Assembly (NCBI RefSeq): GCF_011440375.1
Contig: NZ_JAAOIR010000002.1
Coordinates: 62,001-126,000, forward strand
DNA: 64,000 bases
Reading direction: 5' to 3'
Origin: Halorubellus sp. JP-L1
GTDB lineage: Archaea > Halobacteriota > Halobacteria > Halobacteriales > Natrialbaceae
The notes under the pieces are model-generated. The model ran no database searches. It saw only the letters and a program-made list of their open reading frames with translations, and was not told the origin of the DNA. A program made the position numbers and the translations under genes. Below are positions 34,869 to 42,520 of the stretch, piece by piece. Position 1 is the first letter of the stretch; each line of letters opens with the position of its first letter.

Positions 34869-35485
34869 GGCACTGTCTAGTTGAGCGATTTTGAGAAGCG
34901 AGGAAGTGATAGCGAGAGGTATACATGCAACTCGCAGACCTCCTCAGCGAAACGTTGGACGAGAGCCAATAAGACGTTTGGGAGAACGAGCGCACGCCGA
35001 CTCCCGTCCGGCGGTTCGGGGTGCGTCTCCATGGGCCAGGGCTGTCGATCAGGGAGACGGTTGCCATCCTGGAATTACTGGAGGTCCAACGCTCTCATGA
35101 CGCGGTCTGGCAGTAGGTACACCGGCTGGCCGACAGCGAGCCACAGCCGCCGACGGCGACGCCGTCGCGTGTCACCGTCGACGAGACCGCTATCCAAATC
35201 GGCACCGAATGGTACTAGCTGTCTGCGGCGATCGACCTTGATTCGCTGTATCTGCTGGATGTCGATGTATTCAGTCGTCACGGCACCGATCCAGAAGCGG
35301 GTTTCTGCAAAAACAATGGTTTCACACGTTCAAAATGCGGACTGCCTGCTTCCACACGAGTTGGGTTGGCAGTCTGCCGGCCGTCGCCGAATGGTGCCAG
35401 CAGTTCAAACGCTATTACAACTAGCATCGCCCAAATCAAGCGCTCGACGGCAACACGCCAGCCGAGGTGTGAACTATATAGTACC
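34869..35485 (+). mobile_element. Decayed IS6-family insertion sequence
   Basis: A left end ggcactgtctagttg (34869-34883) and a right end gaactatatagtacc (35471-35485) are imperfect inverted repeats (about 11 of 15 match). They frame a recognisable but broken IS6-type transposase reading frame. No target-site duplication is visible. It marks the left side of the A+T-rich island. Confidence 0.75.
34925..35472 (+). pseudogene. IS6-family transposase pseudogene
   Basis: Frame from ATG 34925 reads MQLADLLSETLDESQ, stop (34970), then DVWENERTPTPVRRFGVRLH, further in-frame stops after AVWQ and after IGTEWY, and the DDE-type segment VTVDETAIQIGTEWY and LLDVDVFSRHGTDPEAGF. An internal deletion with frameshift follows; the other frame continues KQWFHTFKMRTACFH and, after one more stop, HRPNQALDGNTPAEV and the terminal TGA. 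At least four nonsense changes plus the deletion make it non-functional. Confidence 0.88.
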
Positions 35486-35605
35486 CCTAATACTATCCTA
35501 TTTATCTACTGTAAGACTAATACTTTTCGCTCTTCTTGAAGGCTCCTGACTAACCTTGTAGAGCAACAAGTTTTTGATTCTATCGGCTCTTTTTGTATTT
35601 CACCG

Positions 35606-37957
35606 ATGGAATTCGGCAGTACGCTCCAACGTCAAATTGTAAGTATCAGCGATTCTAATCCGGAATTTGAAGCTAGCAGAATTGCTGATAAAGCCGATTG
35701 TTCTATCTCATATGTTTACGATATCCAAAACAAGTATCAAGACTTAATTGAAGAGGCTGATTCTATTGGTCCCAACCGAATTGGATTGTCTCTACATCAC
35801 CCAAACAAACTATTCATAAGCGAGGATTTGTCTGAAGATCTAGAACTCAATCTTGAAGAGACTCAAGTCACAGAATTCCAAATGGAAAATGGTGGTACTG
35901 AATCAGCTATACACTACGCGAAGACTTTAATGAAGTCCGACTTTGAAGCCGAAACTGAGCTTAGGGAACTTGCTTCTGTGTTTGCGCAGCTCGGCAGTGT
36001 AGACGGTTATGAAATTGGTACTAATAGCCTCCAGGCCTATTTTTCTGCTGACAAGAATAAATCAGCATTTGATAAGGAACATTTTGAACAGTATCTCGAA
36101 GATATTCGTGAAGAGTATCTCTCGAGACTGGAAAAAGCAGATGCTATTCTCGGAGCTGAGATCGCTGAACATGTTTTTGACTTATCGGTTGATGGTGAAA
36201 GCATCAACACTGAACGATACTTGCTGTCGTCGAATACTGCAGAAGAGTTTCTGTCTGCTGATTCATTCTGGATCCGTGAACTTTCTTCATATGATGGTTC
36301 GATTGAATCGGACTCGGAAATGTATGCCACGATGTGTCGTTCTCTAACGAATCATAGAGGCAACGAAATTGATGAAATAAAAGAACAAATATCTAATACT
36401 CAGTACTTCGCTCATGGTAGAAGATATCATCTGGGATACCAAACAGGCGTCGAATTAACGGCAGTAACTTCGACGGATTCCCATCTAATAGAGGTCGATC
36501 CCGATGAGATTGAATTCTTAACGGTAAAAACTACAATAGCAAAATCACAGGAAAACATTTCCATTGAAGAACTGTATGAGGTTTTGGATGGATTTACAGC
36601 TATTTCAGAATCCACGGGTGAAGAATATACCGCATATGTGACTAAACATGACTCTGCAGAACAAATTAATCTCCATTTAGCACCTGTGACTGTTGATATT
36701 TCTCTGGGGGAAAATGGGGTTTTCATCAATTACCCAGATACCCAGATGGGCGCTGATTTGAAGGAGGGAATATTTGAAGACATCAATCAAGAATTCGACT
36801 TAACCGAAGTGGACACGACACAATTAGAAATCGAACCCCGGAGTATTCATGGTGATTGGGTCTTTGACACTAATTCTATCTACCATAATATGGGTGAGAT
36901 CCCATCTAGTAATCTGCTCAACACTATCCTCCCCAATCCTTTCTTTTTTGGACAGACTGTAAGAATCCCGTGGACGGTAATTTATGAAATTAATAAGCAT
37001 AAGGACTCGGGTGGCCCATCGTCTACAGTTCAAGATCAAGGTCTCGTTAATCTGGAGACGCTCTCACTATTACAGGAACATGGATTTCTTGAATTTGAAG
37101 TAGAAAATATACCAAACTCTATAGATAGCCAAATAAAAGAATCAGATGTTGCGGATATGCATATCTTACAATTTGTTCAAGAGTGTGATGGTACTCTTGT
37201 GAGTGGTGATAAACGGCTTAGGAAACTGGCTGAACTGGCAGGAGTGCGTATCTTAGAGATTGAAAACCACTCTGCTGCTTCGCAAGTTCCAGACAAAATG
37301 GAGGAGATCTCGGATAGTGTTTTCTCTGAATTGGGGGAACACGGTTCAACCAAGCAAGAAATTCTCTCTATCGTAGAGTCAGCAATCCAATCTAAGGATC
37401 AGCAATCAACAATCTCTGTAAAAGATGAACAACTTGAAGACCCAGAAGCCTACCTCACGAGACTACTAGATAAGAAAGAACTCCTCCCAGTCCCTGCTTC
37501 GAATGATGAACTAACTTATAAACAATGTGGCGAGGTAGATGTAGTGGTCACGCCCAGTGCAGCGAAACAGATTAGCGATAATATCGTAAACGAGGGTGGT
37601 GATAAATACCTGCCAGAGAAAATTATCCATTCGATTGTTAAGAAAGTCGGAGACACCAATTATGACTTAGCGCATCTAAATTTTCACGCTCCTTTATCTT
37701 ACGTAATTGCGTTTCAATCGACTAGTATGGGTGGACTTAGTACTGAAGCTCGACAATTCTATAGATTGGGGAACTTAGAAAATGCTAGCTATACTACAGT
37801 TGAGGTAGAAGACAGCACTACGAGAGATGAAGAAATACACGACGCAGTTCTCGTTGCAAGAGAAAAAGAATACCCGGTTCTATGTACCGGTTTAGACCAT
37901 ACTCTTCAGCGAGTTGGTGGCCTACTGAATGTAAACGTTTGCGAATACGATAATTAA
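35606..37957 (+). CDS. Orphan multidomain PIN-nuclease protein on A+T-rich island
   Basis: 783 residues from ATG 35606; base composition is about 40% GC by eye against about 70% around it. Residues 14-50 look like a helix-turn-helix (FEASRIADKADCSISYVYDI). Residues 55-410 match nothing I know (mixed helical, then beta-rich). Residues about 415-555 form a PIN domain with all acidic positions: Asp421 (VFDTNSIY), Glu461 (TVIYEINKHK), Asp514/Asp517 (ESDVADMHIL) and Asp535 (TLVSGDKRLR). After an acidic linker, residues about 650-783 look like a second, degenerate PIN-like unit (VDVVVTPSAAKQISDNI ... HDAVLVAREKEYPVLCTGLD). Predicted cytoplasmic metal-dependent RNase. No antitoxin-like small gene lies beside it. 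The role is unknown. Confidence 0.85.
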   Translation: MEFGSTLQRQIVSISDSNPEFEASRIADKADCSISYVYDIQNKYQDLIEEADSIGPNRIGLSLHHPNKLFISEDLSEDLELNLEETQVTEFQMENGGTESAIHYAKTLMKSDFEAETELRELASVFAQLGSVDGYEIGTNSLQAYFSADKNKSAFDKEHFEQYLEDIREEYLSRLEKADAILGAEIAEHVFDLSVDGESINTERYLLSSNTAEEFLSADSFWIRELSSYDGSIESDSEMYATMCRSLTNHRGNEIDEIKEQISNTQYFAHGRRYHLGYQTGVELTAVTSTDSHLIEVDPDEIEFLTVKTTIAKSQENISIEELYEVLDGFTAISESTGEEYTAYVTKHDSAEQINLHLAPVTVDISLGENGVFINYPDTQMGADLKEGIFEDINQEFDLTEVDTTQLEIEPRSIHGDWVFDTNSIYHNMGEIPSSNLLNTILPNPFFFGQTVRIPWTVIYEINKHKDSGGPSSTVQDQGLVNLETLSLLQEHGFLEFEVENIPNSIDSQIKESDVADMHILQFVQECDGTLVSGDKRLRKLAELAGVRILEIENHSAASQVPDKMEEISDSVFSELGEHGSTKQEILSIVESAIQSKDQQSTISVKDEQLEDPEAYLTRLLDKKELLPVPASNDELTYKQCGEVDVVVTPSAAKQISDNIVNEGGDKYLPEKIIHSIVKKVGDTNYDLAHLNFHAPLSYVIAFQSTSMGGLSTEARQFYRLGNLENASYTTVEVEDSTTRDEEIHDAVLVAREKEYPVLCTGLDHTLQRVGGLLNVNVCEYDN

Positions 37958-38003
37958 AGAATCTCAGCTACCGTTTTTATTGGTGAAGTTCCATTCCCTT
38001 TCT

Positions 38004-38600
38004 TCAAAATCTGGTGGGAGGGGGTCGAGCTCTGGATTGCTCCGACTTTTTGCTTCCATATCTGTGATTATAGTCGCGTATTTCATAAATCCCTTGGCTC
38101 ACAACCAAAATCGATAATCGATAGGATTGAACGATGATTCTAAAAATTCTTGCTGGAATGAGCTGGGATTTCTGCATTTTTGCTTCTGACATCGAGTCAC
38201 TTATGTTCTCCTCACTTGGTGCAGCTAAATATGGCTCAATCGCATTGTTGGCGCTCCATCCGCCGAGTGCCATGACGATCCGTGGACTGAGGTTCTTCTG
38301 GATGAGGAGGTAGTTCGCTCAGCAGCGGCGGAAATCATGCGTACTCACTCGTCGGTAGTCCTTGTTGCCGGTCTCGCTGACCGCGCCCTCGGCGGCCTGT
38401 TCGATCCAGTACTGGACGATTTGCTTGTCCTTGTCGACAAGTGGGTCATCGTCCACGTTGTGCTGTTGGCAGTAGCGGCTCACCAGTGCCTTCAGCTCGC
38501 GTGGGAGCTACGTCTCGCGGTGTTTCCCGCTGTGGTACTCGCCCGTAGTGTCCTTCTCAGCGATGACCTCCAATATCACGAAAATGGACGTCACAGTATC
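38004..38600 (-). pseudogene. Tyrosine recombinase (integrase) pseudogene, C-terminal half
   Basis: The minus strand reads VTSIFVILEVIAEKDTTGEY, then GKHRET, stop (38508-38510), LPRELKALVSRYCQQ, and RRVSTHDFRRC, stop (38319-38321, TGG to TGA likely), ANYLLIQKNLSPRIVMALGG and WSANNAIEPYLAAPSEENIS. The catalytic box II His/Arg (HDFRR), the GGW position and the nucleophile Tyr (IEPYL) are recognisable as a haloarchaeal phage-type integrase. The N-terminal half is missing, and residues after the Tyr helix look like read-through. The remnant ends about 25 bp from the tRNA-Pro 3' end. Stretch 37958-38003 holds nothing recognisable. Confidence 0.88.
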
Positions 38601-38623
38601 CAATTACTCATTCCGGAAGAAGT

Positions 38624-38695
38624 GGGCTGGGCCAGATTTGAACTGGCGTCACAGGCTCCCAGGGCCCGAAGTATACCAGGCTAACCCACCAGCCC
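38624..38695 (-). tRNA. tRNA-Pro (anticodon probably UGG)
   Basis: The 72-nt minus-strand sequence folds as a cloverleaf: acceptor gggctgg/ccagccc, anticodon stem cgggc/gcctg around loop cctggga, and T arm gccag-ttcaaat-ctggc. The seven-base loop puts tgg at positions 34-36, that is Pro. Position 33 would be C instead of the usual U, which lowers certainty on the exact anticodon. CCA is not encoded and no intron is seen. The 3' end faces the island and the integrase remnant, the usual geometry of a tRNA attachment site. Confidence 0.88.
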
Positions 38696-38743
38696 TCGCT
38701 CTGTGGTTGGGTGGGTTTGGTGGTAAGGGTTTCGTTCGTGGGT

Positions 38744-40633
38744 TCACGCGGGTGGGGTGAGGCCCCAGAGGTGGTAGATGCCGAGTGTCGTCACAACGGC
38801 GAAGATGGCTTGGAGTGGGGTGCCGACGCGGAGGTAGTCGGTGAATTTGTAGCCGCCGGGGCCGTACACGAAGAGGTTGGTCTGGTAGCCGACGGGCGTC
38901 ATGAACGCGGTGGAGGCGGCGAACGTGACGGCGAGGATGAACGGGAACGCCCAGGCGTCGAGGGCGATGGCGGTTTCGGCGGCGACGGGGATCATGAGGA
39001 CGACGCTGGCGTTGTTGGAGATGACGTTGGTGAGGGCTGCGGTGACGACGTAGAACGCGCCGAGGAGCGCGATGGGTGGGATGAGGGTGGCGGATTGGAC
39101 GAGGGTGTCGGCGACGAGGGCGGCGCTCCCGCTGGATTCCATGGCGATGCCGAGGGGGATGACGCCGGCGAGGAGGACGATGACGTCCCACTGGACGGCG
39201 TCGTAGACTTCGCCGGGTTCGAGGCAACCTGTGAGGATCATGGCGAGTGCGCCGGCGAGGGCGCTGACGACGATGGGGAGGACGCCGGCGGCGGCGAACC
39301 CGACGACGCCGGCGACGATGGCGAGCGCGACCGGGATCCGAGCGGTCCGCCAGTCCTTGCGTTCGATCTCCTGGGCGACGATGAAGTCGCGGTTGGCGTC
39401 CATCCGTTCGATGGTCTCGGGCGTGCCCTGGACGAGGAGGGTGTCGCCGACGCGGAGGCGGACGTGGTCCATGCGGTTCCGGAAGAGTTCGTCGCCGCGG
39501 CGCAAGGCGAGGACGGTGGCGTCGTACCGCTGCCGGAAGCGGATGGAGGCGAGTGATTCGTTGACGAGCGCGCTCCCGGGCGCGATGACGACCTCGACGA
39601 GGTTCTCGCGTTCGTTCGCGATCTCGAGTTCGTCGTCGTCGACGACGACGTCGGGGACGAGGTCGAGGCCGTCGGCGTCCACGAGTTCGACGAGGGTGTC
39701 GCGGTCGGTGCGGACGGCGAACACGTCGCCCGCCTGGATGGTCTTCGGGCCGAGGGGTTCGAGGAACGTCTCGCCGTTCCGGATGAGTTGGACGAGGTCG
39801 ACGTCGAAGTCCGTCTCGACGAGGGCGTCGTGGACGGTCTGGCCGACGATCGGGGAGTCCTCGCGGACCTCGACTTCGGTGAGGTAGTCCGCGAGCTGGA
39901 ACTCTTCGGTGAGGTCGGCTTTCGGTGGGATGCGTTCGGGGAGGAGGCGAGTGCCGACGGTGTAGAAGTACGCGAAGCCGACGACGGTGACGATCGCGCC
40001 GAGGGCGGTGAACTCGAACATCGAGAAGCCGCCTTCGAGCCCGGCGAACACGGGGTCGTCGGGGACGTAGAGGGTGGCGGCGATCTCGCTGGCGAGGATG
40101 TTCGTGCTGGTCCCGATGAGTGTGAGGGTGCCGCCGAACATGGACGCGTAACTGAGGGGGATGAGGAGTTTGCTCGGGGAGGTATTGCCCTTGTGTGCGA
40201 GGTCGGTGACCATCGGGAGGAGGATGGCGACGGCGGCGGTGTTGTTGATGAAGCCGCTGATGGGGGCGACGACGCCCATGGTGACCCCGAGCTGGCGGTT
40301 CTCGTCGTCGCGCGTGAACGCGGCCATCTTCCGCCCGAGGATGGCGACGATCCCGGTGCGTTGGACGCCGTCGGAGAGGATGAACATCGCGAGGACGGTG
40401 ATCGTGGCGGTGCTCGCGAATCCGCTGATGCCTTCCTGTGGCGTGACGAGGACGACGGGGTCGGCGAGGAGGCCGAGGGTCGCGAGGTACTGGCTGCCTT
40501 CGGAGACGACGAGGAGGGCGACGAGGACGCCGAGGGCGGTGACGTCGACGGGGACGACTTCGGTCGCGAAGAGGACGAGCGCCGCCGCGATGACGAGGGA
40601 GACGACGGCGATCTCGGGCGTGAGGGCGACCAC
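38744..40633 (-). CDS. DASS/SLC13-type ion or anion transporter with two RCK_C domains
   Basis: 629 residues from a GTG start (complement of 40631-40633; no ATG upstream in frame). About 12 hydrophobic segments in two halves, with the CitMHS/SLC13 signatures GFINNTAAVAILLPMVTDLA and MFGGTLTLIGTSTNILASE in the first half and ALTNVISNNASVVLMIPVAA in the second. Between the halves (about residues 220-400) lie two RCK_C (TrkA-C) regulatory domains (VEVREDSPIVGQTVHDALVE; VEVVIAPGSALVNESLASIR). Substrate could be sulfate, dicarboxylate or another anion; Na+-coupled transport is inferred from family. The gene ends 49 bp before the tRNA-Pro. Confidence 0.92.
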   Translation of the reverse strand: MVALTPEIAVVSLVIAAALVLFATEVVPVDVTALGVLVALLVVSEGSQYLATLGLLADPVVLVTPQEGISGFASTATITVLAMFILSDGVQRTGIVAILGRKMAAFTRDDENRQLGVTMGVVAPISGFINNTAAVAILLPMVTDLAHKGNTSPSKLLIPLSYASMFGGTLTLIGTSTNILASEIAATLYVPDDPVFAGLEGGFSMFEFTALGAIVTVVGFAYFYTVGTRLLPERIPPKADLTEEFQLADYLTEVEVREDSPIVGQTVHDALVETDFDVDLVQLIRNGETFLEPLGPKTIQAGDVFAVRTDRDTLVELVDADGLDLVPDVVVDDDELEIANERENLVEVVIAPGSALVNESLASIRFRQRYDATVLALRRGDELFRNRMDHVRLRVGDTLLVQGTPETIERMDANRDFIVAQEIERKDWRTARIPVALAIVAGVVGFAAAGVLPIVVSALAGALAMILTGCLEPGEVYDAVQWDVIVLLAGVIPLGIAMESSGSAALVADTLVQSATLIPPIALLGAFYVVTAALTNVISNNASVVLMIPVAAETAIALDAWAFPFILAVTFAASTAFMTPVGYQTNLFVYGPGGYKFTDYLRVGTPLQAIFAVVTTLGIYHLWGLTPPA

Positions 40634-40759
40634 GAGCGTCTCGAGGGGTGTCGACGCCTAAAACCTAGGGACGCCGACGGGGACGAGAGCGGATTCGACC
40701 GGGTGCGGGACGTCGCTCGGGTGGCTTTCGGGCGAGAAGCGATGTCGCTCGGATCGATC

Positions 40760-41467
40760 TCAGTCGGGGAGGGCGTCGGCGATGTCGTCGTCACTGGCTT
40801 CGCTCGTGGCCTCGCGCTCGTGACCGGTGCCGTCGTCGCCGACGGCGTCGGCGACGTCGGCGTCGCTCGCGCGGTCGCTCCCGCTGGGGACGAGCGCGTC
40901 GAGTTCGACCTCTTCGTGCGTGGTCTCGTCGAACAGTTGTTCGAACGTGAGGCGGGTGCGTTGGGGGACGCGGTCGGGGTCGACGTGGACGTGCGTGGTC
41001 GCGCCGACGGCCGCGAGGCGGTTCGTGAGGACGTGGAAGAACTGGAAGACGTCTTCGTCGTCGTTGGCGGCGAGGAGGTCGCCGAGGCCGTCGATGCAGA
41101 CGCCGATCTGGTGGCCCTGGTCGTGCCAGGCTTGACAGAACTCGCTGATGCGCTGGCCGAGTCCGCGGAGGTCGGCGGTGCTGGTGACGTGGGCTTCGGC
41201 GAGCGGGTCGGTGTAGTCGGGGTCGCCGGCGTGGGCGCCGACGGTGTTGCCGACGACGACGACGCCGCGTTTCGCGGGCTGGCGGCCCATGCCGAGGGCG
41301 GTGAAGCCGACGCGCTCGGTGGGGTCGGCGGGGAACGTGACGAACAGTTCGGCGCGGTCGCTCGCTGGGGCGACGTTCATGAGGCCGTCGCAGTGTTCGC
41401 CGTCCTCGTCGTCGTGGGTCTCGTCGACGAGCAGGACGGCCTTCTCGGGTACGGTACGTTCTGTCAT
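40760..41467 (-). CDS. KaiC-like RecA-fold protein lacking a P-loop (copy 1)
   Basis: 235 residues from the ATG at 41465-41467 (MTERTVPEKAVLLVDETHDD). The core resembles KaiC/RecA strands: KAVLLVDET at the P-loop position without GxxxxGKT, AKRGVVVVGNTVG, and a Walker-B-like HQIGVCIDGLGDLLAANDDE followed by FQFFHVLTNRLAAVGATTHV. HVHVDPDRVPQRTRLTFEQL ends the fold; the tail is acidic and repetitive (ASDADVADAVGD, SEASDDDIADALPD). It is a paralogue of the next upstream gene. Such degenerate KaiC proteins are frequent in haloarchaea beside signalling genes; the role is not known. Confidence 0.82.
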   Translation of the reverse strand: MTERTVPEKAVLLVDETHDDEDGEHCDGLMNVAPASDRAELFVTFPADPTERVGFTALGMGRQPAKRGVVVVGNTVGAHAGDPDYTDPLAEAHVTSTADLRGLGQRISEFCQAWHDQGHQIGVCIDGLGDLLAANDDEDVFQFFHVLTNRLAAVGATTHVHVDPDRVPQRTRLTFEQLFDETTHEEVELDALVPSGSDRASDADVADAVGDDGTGHEREATSEASDDDIADALPD

Positions 41468-41642
41468 GGTGGCCCCTGGGTGACCGGTTGGTATCGATAC
41501 ACGTGCGAGGAAAGTAAAGGCCTTCCGGCCTCGAGCAACCCTATGCGGCAATTTCCGTTGGTTATCGGCGTGTTCGAGGGTTCGTGAATCCGGCCGGTCG
41601 GCGATAGCGACCGCGGATCGAGTCGGGTCGCGTCGAGTTCGC

Positions 41643-42383
41643 CTAGAGGCGGTCGGCGAGAGTCTGCTCGATGTCGTCGTCGGTCGCCTCCGTGACGTCG
41701 TCCGGGCGATCGTACGTGCCGCCGACGATCGAGTACGACGCCTCCTCGCTCCAGCCCTCGGCGAGCGCGGCGATGTCGTCGTCGGTCGCCTCAACGTAGT
41801 CGACGTCCATCGTCTCCGCCTGCGTCTCCCGGCCGACGGTCTCGTCGAAGATCGACTGGAAAGTCGCGACCGTCTGGTCGTCGTGCTCGCTCGGATCCAG
41901 GTGGAAGTGCGCGACCGCGTCCACGGACTCCAGTCGCTTCGTGAGAACGTGACAGAACTGAAAGACGACCTCGGGCGAGGTGTACTCGAGCAGCGCGGTG
42001 AGGGAGTCGAAGCAGACGACGATGTCGTAATCTTCGCCGTCCCAGCGCTGGCAGAACTCGCTGACGCTCGTCCCGAGCCGCTGGAGGTTCGTCGGGTCCG
42101 CGATGGCGTCCTGCGCGACCGCACCCGTGAACTCCGGGCCGCTACTCGCTGGGGCGGCCCCCGACCGCATCGTGTCGTCCACGGAGATCAGGCCCTTCGT
42201 CGCGGGCTGGGTGCGGCCGTGGTCGCCGAACCCGCGTTGCTCGGCGGACGCGTCGGGATAGGACACCGTCAGCTCCGCACGCCGGCCCGGATCGCCGCGG
42301 TCCAGGCAGCCCGTGCACGTCCGTGCGTCGTCCGTCGTGACGAGCACGTTGCAACTGTCGTCGTCGATCTCGATTTCGTTCAT
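41643..42383 (-). CDS. KaiC-like RecA-fold protein lacking a P-loop (copy 2)
   Basis: 246 residues (MNEIEIDDDSCNVLVTTDDA). Same architecture as copy 1: NVLVTTDDARTCTGCLDRG in place of a P-loop, PATKGLISVDDTMRSGAAPA, Walker-B-like YDIVVCFDSLTALLEYTSPE, and FQFCHVLTKRLESVDAVAHF. Extra Cys (CTGC) occur near the N-terminus. The tail repeats EATDDDIAALAEG and EATDDDIEQTLADRL. The two copies are 175 bp apart and diverged in sequence, so the duplication is old. No promoter feature stands out. Confidence 0.82.
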   Translation of the reverse strand: MNEIEIDDDSCNVLVTTDDARTCTGCLDRGDPGRRAELTVSYPDASAEQRGFGDHGRTQPATKGLISVDDTMRSGAAPASSGPEFTGAVAQDAIADPTNLQRLGTSVSEFCQRWDGEDYDIVVCFDSLTALLEYTSPEVVFQFCHVLTKRLESVDAVAHFHLDPSEHDDQTVATFQSIFDETVGRETQAETMDVDYVEATDDDIAALAEGWSEEASYSIVGGTYDRPDDVTEATDDDIEQTLADRL

Positions 42384-42520
42384 GATGCGGCCCCCCAGAC
42401 TGCGTTGATACGAGAATCGAGATGCGCTGACTTGATACTACTGGCCAGTAACACGTCTCGACGAAGATTCCCGAAGCTCGAACCGACGGTCCGTTCAGTT
42501 CCCAATGTCCGCTGGGGGTT

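Noticed and set aside
34869-35485. Active insertion sequence
   Set aside because: Four or more in-frame stops and an internal deletion with frameshift in the transposase; no target duplication.
35606-37957. Canonical VapBC toxin-antitoxin locus
   Set aside because: No small AbrB/RHH antitoxin gene is adjacent, the protein is about five times the VapC size, and its PIN domain is internal.
38004-38273. Independent 89-aa gene
   Set aside because: It is the C-terminal fragment of the integrase pseudogene; the frame continues upstream through two stop codons with clear integrase motifs.
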